From: Piscinibacter sp. XHJ-5
GTDB taxonomy: Bacteria; Pseudomonadota; Gammaproteobacteria; Burkholderiales; Burkholderiaceae_C
Assembly: GCF_029855045.1 (NCBI RefSeq)
Contig: NZ_CP123228.1
Coordinates: 3,596,001 to 3,660,000, forward strand
Reading direction: 5' to 3'
Length of the DNA: 64,000 bases
The notes under the pieces are model-generated. The model searched no databases. It was not told the DNA's origin and saw nothing but the letters and a program-made list of their open reading frames with translations. This document shows positions 16,384-24,921 of this stretch, piece by piece. Within the stretch, counting starts at the first letter, position 1; each line of letters begins with the position of its first letter. The translations under genes and the position numbers were made by a program.

Positions 16384-16962
16384 TCAGGTCGGCGCAAACC
16401 AGCTCAGCGGCCAGCGGCCCGCCTGCCAATTCTGCAACCAGAGCAGCGCGATCAGCGTCTTGGCGTCGGTCAGCTCGCCATGCCGTGCGCGCTCGAGCAG
16501 CTCCTCCAGCGTGGCGGTGGACACGTCGAGGAACTCGCCGTCATCGAGGCCTCGCTCCCCAAGCGTCAGGCCACGAGCGAACCAGATCTCGATGCCTTCG
16601 TTGGAGTAGCCGATGGCGTTGTGCAGGACGCCGGCCTGGGCCCATTCCCGCGCCCGGTAGCCGGTTTCCTCGGCCAGCTCGCGCACCGCGCAGGTGAAGC
16701 CCGGCTCGCCTTCATCGATCTTGCCGGCGGGAAACTCGAGCATCACGCGCTGCAGCGGATGGCGGTACTGCCGCTCGATCACCAGGCGGCCGTCCTCGAG
16801 CATGGGCACGACCATCACCGCGCCCGGGTGCACCACGTATTCGCGGGTCGCCGTACGTCCATTGGGCAGGCGCACAGTGTCGCAGCGCACGTCGAGCAGG
16901 CGTCCCCGGTACACCTGCTCCGAAGAGACGGTGGTCTCGCGCAGATGGTCGTCGTCGGTCAT
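16384..16962 (-). CDS. Nudix hydrolase, ADP-ribose pyrophosphatase type
   Basis: This 192-residue protein probably cleaves ADP-ribose or a related nucleoside diphosphate sugar. A complete Nudix box is visible at about 90-112: Gly-x5-Glu-x7-REL-x-EE-x-GY. The flanks fit ADP-ribose pyrophosphatases (GAVMVVPMLEDGRLVIERQYRHP before, RAREWAQAGVLHNAIGYSNE after). It lies 35 bp downstream of the DUF2818 gene, in the tail of the nuo operon, so production may follow respiratory NAD turnover. Confidence 0.92.
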   Translation of the reverse strand: MTDDDHLRETTVSSEQVYRGRLLDVRCDTVRLPNGRTATREYVVHPGAVMVVPMLEDGRLVIERQYRHPLQRVMLEFPAGKIDEGEPGFTCAVRELAEETGYRAREWAQAGVLHNAIGYSNEGIEIWFARGLTLGERGLDDGEFLDVSTATLEELLERARHGELTDAKTLIALLWLQNWQAGRWPLSWFAPT

Positions 16963-16997
16963 CTCAGTCCTTCATCGCGGGCAGGCACGAAGTGGGT

Positions 16998-17294
16998 TCA
17001 GTGCCGCCGCAGGTAACGCCAGACGAAGCCCGGAAAGGCCAACGTGAGGAACAGGCACGCGAAGGCTGCATAGAACTCCCAGCCCTGCGGCTGGCGCTGC
17101 CCCAGATGCGCTTCGAGAGCAAATCCGATGCCGAGCGTGAGGCCCCACAGCACGATGAGTTCCAGGGCCCGCCACGCGAGCGCCTTGGGCGAGCGCTTCG
17201 GACCCACCGCGAACACGCGCTCGTTGACGAATGGCAGGTTGGCCGCGACGACGGCAATGAGGACGACCAGCCAGACCGCGGCTGAAGAGAACAT
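16998..17294 (-). CDS. DUF2818 membrane protein, nuo-linked
   Basis: This 98-residue protein is a DUF2818 family member with three hydrophobic segments (about 5-25, 45-62, 72-90) and the conserved ANLPFVNERVFAVGP. It begins 4 bp after nuoN stops, so it is co-transcribed with complex I. This family is typically found after nuoN in betaproteobacteria. A role in complex I assembly or as an accessory subunit is conjecture. Confidence 0.85.
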   Translation of the reverse strand: MFSSAAVWLVVLIAVVAANLPFVNERVFAVGPKRSPKALAWRALELIVLWGLTLGIGFALEAHLGQRQPQGWEFYAAFACLFLTLAFPGFVWRYLRRH

Positions 17295-17298
17295 CGGA

Positions 17299-18771
17299 TC
17301 AGGTCGCCAAGGCCTTGACGATCGCCTCGGCGCACAGCGCCATCAGCCCGCCGGGCAGCACGCCGAACAGCAGCACCGCCGCGCCGTTGAGCGACAGGAG
17401 CGCGCGCACGTCGCCGGTGGCCACGATGGTGGCCGTGTCGGTCGGCTCGTCGAAGTACATGATCTTCACGAGGCGGATGTAGTAGAAGGCGCCCACCAGC
17501 GACAGCAAGACGGCGATCACCGCGAGCCAGATGAAGCCTTCGACGTTGGTCGACACCAGCGCCTGCAGCACTGCCAGCTTGGCGTAGAAGCCGACCGTCG
17601 GCGGCACCCCGGCCAGCGAGAACATGAAGATCGCCATCACGCCGGCATACCACGGGCTGCGCCGCGCCAGGCCCTTGAAGTCGTCGATCTGCTCCGCCTC
17701 GAAGCCCTGGCGGGCCAACAGCATGATCACGCCGAAAGTACCCAGCGTCGTGAGCACGTAGGTGACGATGTAGAACATCGCGGAGCTGTAGGCATTGGCG
17801 GCCGACAGCGTGTTGCCGTTGACCACGCCCGAGCACAGGCCCAGCAGCATGAATCCCATCTGGCCGATGGTCGAGTAGGCCAGCATGCGCTTCAGGTTGG
17901 TCTGCGCGATGGCGACGAGGTTGCCCAGAATCAGCGAGCCGATCGACAGCACGACGAGCATCTGCTGCCAGTCGACGGCCAGGCCCAGCATGCCCTCGAC
18001 GAGCAGCCGGATGGTGATCGCGAAGGCAGCGAACTCCGGTGCGCCGCCGATCATCAGGGTGATGGCGGTGGGCGCGCCGTGGTAGACGTCGGGCACCCAC
18101 ATGTGGAAGGGCACCACGCCCAGCTTGAACCCGAGGCCGGCGACGATGAAGACCACGCCGAAGGTCAGCACCGATTTGTTGATCTGCCCGGTGCCGATGG
18201 CCTTGAAGACCTCGCCTATCTCCAGCGAGCCGGTGGCACCGTACATCATCGACATGCCGTACAGCAGGAAGCCGCTGGCCAGCGCGCCGAGCACGAAGTA
18301 CTTCATCGCGGCCTCGGTGGCGTTGAGGTGCTCGCGGCGCATCGCGGTCAGCGCATACAGCGACAGGCTCATCAACTCGAGGCCGAGGTAGATGACGAGA
18401 AAGTTGTTCGCCGACAGCATCACGCAGATGCCCAGCAGCGAGAACATTGCCAGCGTGAACAGCTCGCCCTTGAGCATCTCGCGGTCGGCGGCATAGGGGC
18501 GCGCATAGGCGAGCGTGACGATCATCGCCAGCGTGGCGAAGAAGCCCAGCAGATGGCCCATCGGGTCTGCCACCACCATGCGCTGCATCGCGTAGGTCGT
18601 GAGCCCCTGGTCGAAGAACCACAGGTGCATGCCGGCGACGACGACGAGCGAGGCCTGGGCGAGCAGGTAGGTGGGCGTGCGCCGCGGGTGCTCCACCCAC
18701 AGGTCGACCATGGCCACCACGCAGGCCATGGTCAGCAGCACGATCTCGGGAAGGACGGCGAGCCAGTTCAT
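17299..18771 (-). CDS. nuoN: NADH-quinone oxidoreductase subunit N
   Basis: NuoN is one of the three antiporter-like proton-pumping subunits in the membrane arm of complex I. The 490 residues contain about 14 membrane helices. The proton-channel lysines and glutamate fall in the usual places (LGLELMSLSLYAL near 117-129; GVVPFHMWVPDVYHGAPT near 225-242; AQTNLKRMLAYSTIGQMGF near 290). The gene follows nuoM by 7 bp and is the last nuo gene before DUF2818. Confidence 0.97.
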   Translation of the reverse strand: MNWLAVLPEIVLLTMACVVAMVDLWVEHPRRTPTYLLAQASLVVVAGMHLWFFDQGLTTYAMQRMVVADPMGHLLGFFATLAMIVTLAYARPYAADREMLKGELFTLAMFSLLGICVMLSANNFLVIYLGLELMSLSLYALTAMRREHLNATEAAMKYFVLGALASGFLLYGMSMMYGATGSLEIGEVFKAIGTGQINKSVLTFGVVFIVAGLGFKLGVVPFHMWVPDVYHGAPTAITLMIGGAPEFAAFAITIRLLVEGMLGLAVDWQQMLVVLSIGSLILGNLVAIAQTNLKRMLAYSTIGQMGFMLLGLCSGVVNGNTLSAANAYSSAMFYIVTYVLTTLGTFGVIMLLARQGFEAEQIDDFKGLARRSPWYAGVMAIFMFSLAGVPPTVGFYAKLAVLQALVSTNVEGFIWLAVIAVLLSLVGAFYYIRLVKIMYFDEPTDTATIVATGDVRALLSLNGAAVLLFGVLPGGLMALCAEAIVKALAT

Positions 18772-18778
18772 CTTGTTC

Positions 18779-20254
18779 TCAATTCAGCTTGGACACCGAC
18801 ACGTGCTTCAGCAGCTGGGTGACCGAGGCGTGCATCGGGTCGGTGAAGGGCTTGGGGTACACGCCCATCCACAGCACGGCGGCGGCCAGCAGCGACAGCA
18901 TCAGGAACTCGCGCGCGTTCACGTCGGCCAGCGCGCGCACGTTGTCGTTGGCGACCGGGCCGAAGTACACCCGCTTGACCATCCACAGCGTGTAGGCCGC
19001 GCCGAACACCAGCGTGGTCGCCGCCAGCAGCGCGAGCCAGAAGTCGACCTTCACCGTGCCGAGAATGACCATCCATTCGCCGACGAACCCGCTGGTGGCC
19101 GGCAGCCCGCAGTTGGCCATGCCGAAGAACACCGCCAGCGCGGCGAACTTGGGCATGGTGTTGACCACGCCCCCGTAGGCTGCGATCTCGCGCGAATGCA
19201 CGCGGTCGTAGAGCACGCCGATGCACAGGAACATGGCGCCGGAGATGAAGCCGTGCGAGACCATCTGCACGATGCCGCCGGCCACGCCGAGCTCGTTGAA
19301 GATGAAGAAGCCCAGCGTCACGAAGCCCATGTGCGCAACCGACGAGTACGCGATCAGCTTCTTCATGTCCGACTGCACCAGCGCGACCAGGCCGATGTAC
19401 AGCACGGCGATCAGCGACAGGCCGATGACGAACCAGGCGTATTCCCTCGACGCATCCGGCGTGATGGGCAGCGAGAAGCGCAGGAAGCCATAGGCACCCA
19501 GCTTCAGCATGATGGCGGCCAGCACGACCGAGCCGCCCGTGGGCGCCTCGACGTGGGCGTCGGGCAGCCAGGTGTGCACCGGCCACATCGGCACCTTGAC
19601 CGAGAAGGCGGCAAAGAAGGCGAAGAACAGCAGCACCTGGGCCGGCATCGGCAGCGGCAGCTTGTGCCACTGGAGGATGTCGAAGCTGCCGCCCGACTTG
19701 TAGTACAGGTAGATCAGCGCCACCAGCATCAGCAGCGAGCCGGCCAGCGTGTACAGGAAGAACTTGAAGGCCGCGTAGACGCGCCGCGGCCCGCCCCACA
19801 CGCCGATGATGATGTACATCGGGATCAGCGTGGCCTCGAAGAAGACATAGAACAGCAGCCCGTCGAGGGCGGTGAAGACGCCCACCATCAGGCCCGACAG
19901 CACCAGGAACGCGCCCATGTACTGATTGACGCGCTCCTCGATCACCTCCCACGCCGAGATGACGACGATCACGGTGATGAAGGCCGTCAGCGGCACGAAC
20001 CACAGCGACAGCCCGTCGACGCCGAGGCGGTAGCGCACGTTGAAGCGGTCGATCCACGCCAGGTTCTCCTGGAACTGCATGGCGGCGCTGGACACGTCGA
20101 AGCCGGTGATCAGCGGAACGGTGACGAGAAAGCTCGCCAGCGCGGCGATCAGCGCCATCCAGCGCACGCTGCGAGCGTGTTCGTCGCGCCCGATGGCCAG
20201 CAGCACCGTGCCGGCGACGATCGGCATCCAAATGGCAAGGCTCAGCAAACCCAT
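18779..20254 (-). CDS. nuoM: NADH-quinone oxidoreductase subunit M
   Basis: NuoM is a proton-pumping membrane subunit of complex I. It has 491 residues with about 14 helices. Recognisable elements are VDGLSLWFVPLTAF (about 75-88), FFEATLIPMYIIIGVWGG with the key Glu, VPMWPVHTWLPDAHVEAPTGG, and QSDMKKLIAYSSVAHMGF with its lysines. It lies between nuoL and nuoN with short gaps of 22 and 7 bp. Confidence 0.97.
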   Translation of the reverse strand: MGLLSLAIWMPIVAGTVLLAIGRDEHARSVRWMALIAALASFLVTVPLITGFDVSSAAMQFQENLAWIDRFNVRYRLGVDGLSLWFVPLTAFITVIVVISAWEVIEERVNQYMGAFLVLSGLMVGVFTALDGLLFYVFFEATLIPMYIIIGVWGGPRRVYAAFKFFLYTLAGSLLMLVALIYLYYKSGGSFDILQWHKLPLPMPAQVLLFFAFFAAFSVKVPMWPVHTWLPDAHVEAPTGGSVVLAAIMLKLGAYGFLRFSLPITPDASREYAWFVIGLSLIAVLYIGLVALVQSDMKKLIAYSSVAHMGFVTLGFFIFNELGVAGGIVQMVSHGFISGAMFLCIGVLYDRVHSREIAAYGGVVNTMPKFAALAVFFGMANCGLPATSGFVGEWMVILGTVKVDFWLALLAATTLVFGAAYTLWMVKRVYFGPVANDNVRALADVNAREFLMLSLLAAAVLWMGVYPKPFTDPMHASVTQLLKHVSVSKLN

Positions 20255-20276
20255 CTTGTCGTTCTCCGAGCCCGTG

Positions 20277-22310
20277 TCAGATGCCCTTGAGGGCGGCTTG
20301 CAGCGAAGGCCAGAGCTGCCAGGTCATCAGGCCCACCACGCCGAGGATCATCACCAGCGCGTACCAGTACAGAAAGCCGGTCTGGACCAGCCGCACGACG
20401 GAGGCGGCGCCGCCGATGGCGCGCGCCGAACCGTTGATCACCACGCCGTCGATCAGGCCCTGGTCCCCGCCCTTCCACAGCCCGTGTCCCAGCAACCGGG
20501 CCGCGCGGGCGAAGACGTTCTCGTTGATCCAGTCCATGTAGTACTTGTTGTCGAGCAAGCGGTAGACGAAGCCGAAGCGCGCCTTGATGGCCGCCGGGAT
20601 CTCGGGCTTCACCAGGTAGAAGACGTAGGCAGTCACGACGCCGGCGAGTGCCAGGAAAAACGGCAGCGTCGTCAATCCGTGCAACGCCATCGCGACGGCA
20701 CCGTGGAATTCCTTGGCCATCTCTTCCATCGCCGGGTGACGCTCGGCGATCACCGCGATCGAATCCCTGAAGAACCCGCCGTACAGCATGGGGCCGATGG
20801 TCATGAACCCAATGACCACGGACGGCACCGCCAGCAGCACGAGCGGCGCGGTGACCACCCAAGGCGACTCGTGCGGGTTGCCCTCTTCGTCACCGTGCGC
20901 CGCGTGGTGCGGATCGTCGTCCTCGGGCGGGGCCGGCTTGTGGTGGAAGCGCTCCTCGCCATGGAAGACGAGGAAGTACATGCGGAACGAATAGAACGCG
21001 GTGACGAAGACACCGGCGGCCACGGCGAAGTAGGCGAAGCCCGCGCCGGGAAGGTGGCTGGCGTGCACCGCCTCGATGATGCTGTCCTTGGAGTAGAAGC
21101 CCGCGAAGAACGGCGTGCCGATCAGCGCCAGCGAGCCCAGCAGCGAGGTCAGCCAGGTGATGGGCATGTACTTGCGCAGGCCGCCCATGTTGCGGATGTC
21201 CTGGTCGTGGTGCATGCCGATGATCACCGAGCCCGCGGCCAGGAACAGCAGCGCCTTGAAGAACGCGTGGGTCATGAGGTGGAACACGGCCACCGAGTAC
21301 GCCGAAGCGCCCAGCGCCACCGTCATGTAGCCCAGCTGCGACAGCGTGGAATACGCGACCACGCGCTTGATGTCGTTCTGGATGATGCCCAGGAAGCCCA
21401 TGAACAGCGCGGTGATGGCGCCGATGACCATCACGAAGCTGAGCGCCGTGTCGGACAGTTCGAACAGCGGCGACATGCGCGCCACCATGAAGATGCCGGC
21501 CGTCACCATGGTCGCCGCGTGGATCAGTGCCGAGATCGGCGTGGGGCCTTCCATCGAGTCGGGCAGCCACACGTGGAGCGGGAACTGCGCGCTCTTGCCC
21601 ATCGCGCCGATGAACAGGCAGATGCAGATGACGGTGATCAGCATCCAGTCGGTACCCGGAAACTTGAGCTGCGCGAGCTCGCCGCTCTTTGCGAAGGCGT
21701 CGGCGTAGTTCAGCGTGCCGGCGTACGCGACGATGAGGCCGATGCCGAGGATGAAGCCGAAGTCTCCCACCCGGTTCACCAGGAAGGCCTTCATGTTGGC
21801 GAAGATCGCGCTCGGCTTGGTGTACCAGAAGCCGATCAGCAGGTAGGACACGAGGCCCACCGCCTCCCATCCGAAGAAGAGCTGCAGCAAGTTGTTGCTC
21901 ATCACGAGCATCAACATCGAGAACGTGAACAGCGAGATGTAGGAGAAGAAGCGCTGATAGCCCGGGTCCTCCTCCATGTAGCCGATGGTGTAGATGTGCA
22001 CCATCAGCGAGACGAAGCTCACGACCGCCATCATCATCGCGGTGAGGCCGTCGACGAGGAATCCGACTTCCATCTTGAGGTCGCCGAGCACCATCCACTC
22101 GTAGACCGTGGCGTTGAAGCGCGCCCCGTCGAGGGCGACCGACTTGAGCACCATCGCCGACAGGATGAACGAGATGAGGACGCCGAGGATGGTGACGGTG
22201 TGGGCGCCGCGCCGGCCGATGGTCTTGCCGAAGAAGCCGGCGATCACGGCGCCGGCCAGGGGCGCGAGCGGAACCCACAGCAGCGTGGTGGAGGACAGTT
22301 GTGCAGCCAT
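20277..22310 (-). CDS. nuoL: NADH-quinone oxidoreductase subunit L
   Basis: NuoL is the distal pumping subunit of complex I, with a long C-terminal lateral helix running along the membrane arm. It has 677 residues, slightly more than the E. coli protein. Core motifs are FLVDGLTAMMMAVV, FFGWEAVGLVSYLLIGFW, GKSAQFPLHVWLPDSMEGPT, and QNDIKRVVAYSTLSQLGY. A histidine-rich loop between late helices (KPAPPEDDDPHHAAHGDEE, about 460-480) is a lineage feature. It is 16 bp downstream of nuoK. Confidence 0.97.
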   Translation of the reverse strand: MAAQLSSTTLLWVPLAPLAGAVIAGFFGKTIGRRGAHTVTILGVLISFILSAMVLKSVALDGARFNATVYEWMVLGDLKMEVGFLVDGLTAMMMAVVSFVSLMVHIYTIGYMEEDPGYQRFFSYISLFTFSMLMLVMSNNLLQLFFGWEAVGLVSYLLIGFWYTKPSAIFANMKAFLVNRVGDFGFILGIGLIVAYAGTLNYADAFAKSGELAQLKFPGTDWMLITVICICLFIGAMGKSAQFPLHVWLPDSMEGPTPISALIHAATMVTAGIFMVARMSPLFELSDTALSFVMVIGAITALFMGFLGIIQNDIKRVVAYSTLSQLGYMTVALGASAYSVAVFHLMTHAFFKALLFLAAGSVIIGMHHDQDIRNMGGLRKYMPITWLTSLLGSLALIGTPFFAGFYSKDSIIEAVHASHLPGAGFAYFAVAAGVFVTAFYSFRMYFLVFHGEERFHHKPAPPEDDDPHHAAHGDEEGNPHESPWVVTAPLVLLAVPSVVIGFMTIGPMLYGGFFRDSIAVIAERHPAMEEMAKEFHGAVAMALHGLTTLPFFLALAGVVTAYVFYLVKPEIPAAIKARFGFVYRLLDNKYYMDWINENVFARAARLLGHGLWKGGDQGLIDGVVINGSARAIGGAASVVRLVQTGFLYWYALVMILGVVGLMTWQLWPSLQAALKGI

Positions 22311-22326
22311 GTTGTTGTTCTCTTCT

Positions 22327-22635
22327 TCAGCCCTTCAGCGCATCGAGCTCGTCGACGTTGATCGTGGCGCGGTTGCGGAACAGCACCACGAGGATCGCAA
22401 GGCCGATCGCCGATTCGGCGGCGGCAACGGTGAGGATGAAGAACACGAACACCTGTCCCTGCATGTCGCCGAGGTAGTGCGAGAACGCGACGAAGTTGAG
22501 GTTGACCGCGAGCAGCATCAGCTCGATGCACATCAGCAACACGATCAGATTCTTGCGGTTGAGGAAGATGCCGATCACCGACAGCGCGAACAGCACAGCG
22601 CCGAGCGACAGGTAGTGGCCCAGGCCGATGCTCAT
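22327..22635 (-). CDS. nuoK: NADH-quinone oxidoreductase subunit K
   Basis: NuoK is a small three-helix subunit of the complex I membrane arm with two buried glutamates important for proton translocation. The 102-residue product starts [12 protein letters not shown]. The glutamate-bearing helices are [20 protein letters not shown] and [18 protein letters not shown]. The ATG overlaps the nuoJ stop by 4 bp. A longer upstream frame exists but belongs to the nuoJ region. Confidence 0.97.
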   Translation of the reverse strand: MSIGLGHYLSLGAVLFALSVIGIFLNRKNLIVLLMCIELMLLAVNLNFVAFSHYLGDMQGQVFVFFILTVAAAESAIGLAILVVLFRNRATINVDELDALKG

Positions 22636-23270
22636 TTCTGCTCTCCCGCGGCGGCGGCCGGCTGCGGCGGCAGCTCGATGGTCGGCGGCATCTTCACGAT
22701 GCGCACGCGGCCGGCCTTCTTCGCCTTGACCTGCTCGGACGGATCGATGTACTTGGAATCCTTGCGCTTGCGCAAGGTGAGCGCAATGGCCGCGATGATG
22801 GCCACCAGCAGCAGCACCGCGGCAATCTGCAGCGGGTACAGGTACTTCGTGTAGATCTCGATGCCCAGCAGCTTGCTGTTGCCGAGCTTCAGCGCGGCCG
22901 CGTCGGGCGCCGGCGCGCTGCGCACGTCGAAGCCGGGCATCAGCACCAGCGCCATTTCCAGCACGATGACCACGCCGACCAGCAGCGCCACCGGGAAGTG
23001 CTTCCAGAAGCCTTCGCGCAGGGTGTCGGTGTTGATGTCGAGCATCATCACGACGAACAGGAACAGCACCATCACCGCTCCCACGTAGACCAGCACGAGC
23101 GAGATGGCGAGGAATTCGGCGCGCAGCAGCATCCAGACGCATGCCGCAGAGAAGAACGCCAGCACCAGGTACAGCGCCGCGTAGACCGGGCTGCGTGCGG
23201 TGATCACCCGGAACGAGGCGAGCAGCAGCACGGCCGAGAAGATGTAGAAGAGCGCGGTGATGGTTTGCAT
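22632..23270 (-). CDS. nuoJ: NADH-quinone oxidoreductase subunit J
   Basis: NuoJ is a five-helix membrane subunit next to the quinone-site end of the complex I membrane arm. The 212-residue form begins [17 protein letters not shown]; an in-frame ATG 45 bp upstream would add an Arg-rich leader that is not family-like. The conserved third helix [17 protein letters not shown] contains the pi-bulge region. The charged C-terminal tail ([20 protein letters not shown], then Pro/Ala) is longer than in E. coli. Confidence 0.95.
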   Translation of the reverse strand: MQTITALFYIFSAVLLLASFRVITARSPVYAALYLVLAFFSAACVWMLLRAEFLAISLVLVYVGAVMVLFLFVVMMLDINTDTLREGFWKHFPVALLVGVVIVLEMALVLMPGFDVRSAPAPDAAALKLGNSKLLGIEIYTKYLYPLQIAAVLLLVAIIAAIALTLRKRKDSKYIDPSEQVKAKKAGRVRIVKMPPTIELPPQPAAAAGEQK

Positions 23271-23330
23271 GGTTATGAAGCGCCTGGGCCCGCGACGTGT
23301 TCGCCGGGCCGGCACGCGAGGCGCGTGACC

Positions 23331-23822
23331 TCAGCGGTAGCGGGCGTCAGCCTCCTTGTTGGCCGCGATTTCCTTTTCGTAGCGGTCGCCGACCGCGAGC
23401 AGCATGTCCTTCGTGAAGTACAGGTCGCCGCGCTTCTCGCCGTGGTATTCGAGGATGTGCGTCTCGACGATGGAGTCGACCGGGCAGCTTTCCTCGCAGA
23501 AGCCGCAGAAGATGCACTTGGTCAGGTCGATGTCGTAGCGCGTGGTGCGGCGGGTGCCGTCGTCGCGGATGTCCGACTCGATCGTGATCGCCAGCGCCGG
23601 GCAGACGGCCTCGCACAGCTTGCAGGCGATGCAGCGCTCCTCGCCGTTCTCGTAGCGGCGCAGCGCGTGCAGGCCGCGAAAGCGCGGGCTGAGGGGCGTC
23701 TTCTCTTCCGGAAACTGGATCGTGATCTTGCGCGACAGGAAATGGCGGCCGGTCAGGGCCATGCCCTTGAACAGCTCGGTGAGCATGAAGCTCGAGAAGA
23801 GGTCTTTGATTGCTGTGGCCAT
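23331..23822 (-). CDS. nuoI: NADH-quinone oxidoreductase subunit I
   Basis: NuoI carries iron-sulfur clusters N6a and N6b in the peripheral arm of complex I. The 163-residue protein has two 4Fe-4S motifs, [12 protein letters not shown] (about 64-75) and [12 protein letters not shown] (about 103-114). These follow an N-terminal amphipathic helix that docks it to the membrane arm. It lies between nuoH and nuoJ; the gap to nuoJ (60 bp) is the largest within this part of the operon. Confidence 0.97.
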   Translation of the reverse strand: MATAIKDLFSSFMLTELFKGMALTGRHFLSRKITIQFPEEKTPLSPRFRGLHALRRYENGEERCIACKLCEAVCPALAITIESDIRDDGTRRTTRYDIDLTKCIFCGFCEESCPVDSIVETHILEYHGEKRGDLYFTKDMLLAVGDRYEKEIAANKEADARYR

Positions 23823-23837
23823 TGGGGCACCTATGGC

Positions 23838-24905
23838 TTACTTCCAGATGTTCCAGGGAGACTGGATCCACGCACCGACGACCACCAGCCAGACGAGCGT
23901 GACCGGAATGAAGATCTTCCAGCCCAGGCGCATGATCTGGTCGTAGCGAAAGCGCGGGAAGGTGGCGCGGACCCAGAGGAACAGCGTGCAGATGACGAAC
24001 ACCTTGATGCCGAGCCAGATCCAGCCCGGAATCCAGTTGAGCAGCGCGGCGTCGACCGGCGGCAGCCAGCCGCCGAGGAACATCACCGTTGCCAGCATCG
24101 ACACCAGGATGATGTTGGCGTACTCGGCCAGGAAGAACATGGCGAAGGCCATGCCGGAATACTCGACCATGTGGCCAGCGACGATCTCGGACTCGCCTTC
24201 GACCACGTCGAACGGATGGCGGTTGGTCTCGGCGATGCCCGCGATGATGTACACGACGAAGATGGGCAGCAGCGGCAGCCAGTTCCAGCTCAGGAAGGTC
24301 AGCCCGATGCGATCGGCGAAATAGCCGCGGCCCTGCGCCATCACGATGTCGGTCAGGTTGAGGCTGCCCGACACCATCAGCACGACGACCAGCGCGAAGC
24401 CCATCGCGATCTCGTAGCTCACCATCTGAGCCGACGCGCGCAGCGCGCCGAGGAAGGCGTACTTCGAATTCGACGCCCAGCCGGCAATGATGACGCCGTA
24501 CACCTCCATCGAGGTGATCGCCATCACGAACAGCAGGCCGGCGTTGATGTTGGCCAGCGCCACCTCGGGGCCGAAGGGGATCACCGCCCACGCCGCGAGC
24601 GCCGGCATGATGGTCATCACCGGCCCGAGCAGGAACAGGCCCTTGTTGGCCGCCGTCGGCAGGATGATCTCCTTGAAGATCAGCTTCACCGCATCGGCAA
24701 TGGGCTGCAGCAGCCCCAGCGGACCGACCCGGTTGGGGCCGGGGCGGATCTGCGACCAGCCGATCGCCTTGCGCTCCCACAGGGTGAGGTAGGCCACGCA
24801 CAGCAGCAGCGGAAGCACCACCGCCACGATCTTGATGAGCGTCCAGGTCACCGGCCAGGCACCGCCCAGCATCGAGTGGCCGAAGGTCTGGAAGGATTCG
24901 AGCAT
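23838..24905 (-). CDS. nuoH: NADH-quinone oxidoreductase subunit H
   Basis: NuoH is the eight-helix membrane subunit that forms the quinone chamber and links the peripheral and membrane arms. It has 355 residues. The signature [22 protein letters not shown] (shown here in part) occurs at about 42-63 and [16 protein letters not shown] at about 255-270. The acidic loop [17 protein letters not shown] is intact. It lies 16 bp downstream of nuoG and 15 bp upstream of nuoI. Confidence 0.97.
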   Translation of the reverse strand: MLESFQTFGHSMLGGAWPVTWTLIKIVAVVLPLLLCVAYLTLWERKAIGWSQIRPGPNRVGPLGLLQPIADAVKLIFKEIILPTAANKGLFLLGPVMTIMPALAAWAVIPFGPEVALANINAGLLFVMAITSMEVYGVIIAGWASNSKYAFLGALRASAQMVSYEIAMGFALVVVLMVSGSLNLTDIVMAQGRGYFADRIGLTFLSWNWLPLLPIFVVYIIAGIAETNRHPFDVVEGESEIVAGHMVEYSGMAFAMFFLAEYANIILVSMLATVMFLGGWLPPVDAALLNWIPGWIWLGIKVFVICTLFLWVRATFPRFRYDQIMRLGWKIFIPVTLVWLVVVGAWIQSPWNIWK

Positions 24906-24921
24906 CGCGGTTCTCGCCTTC

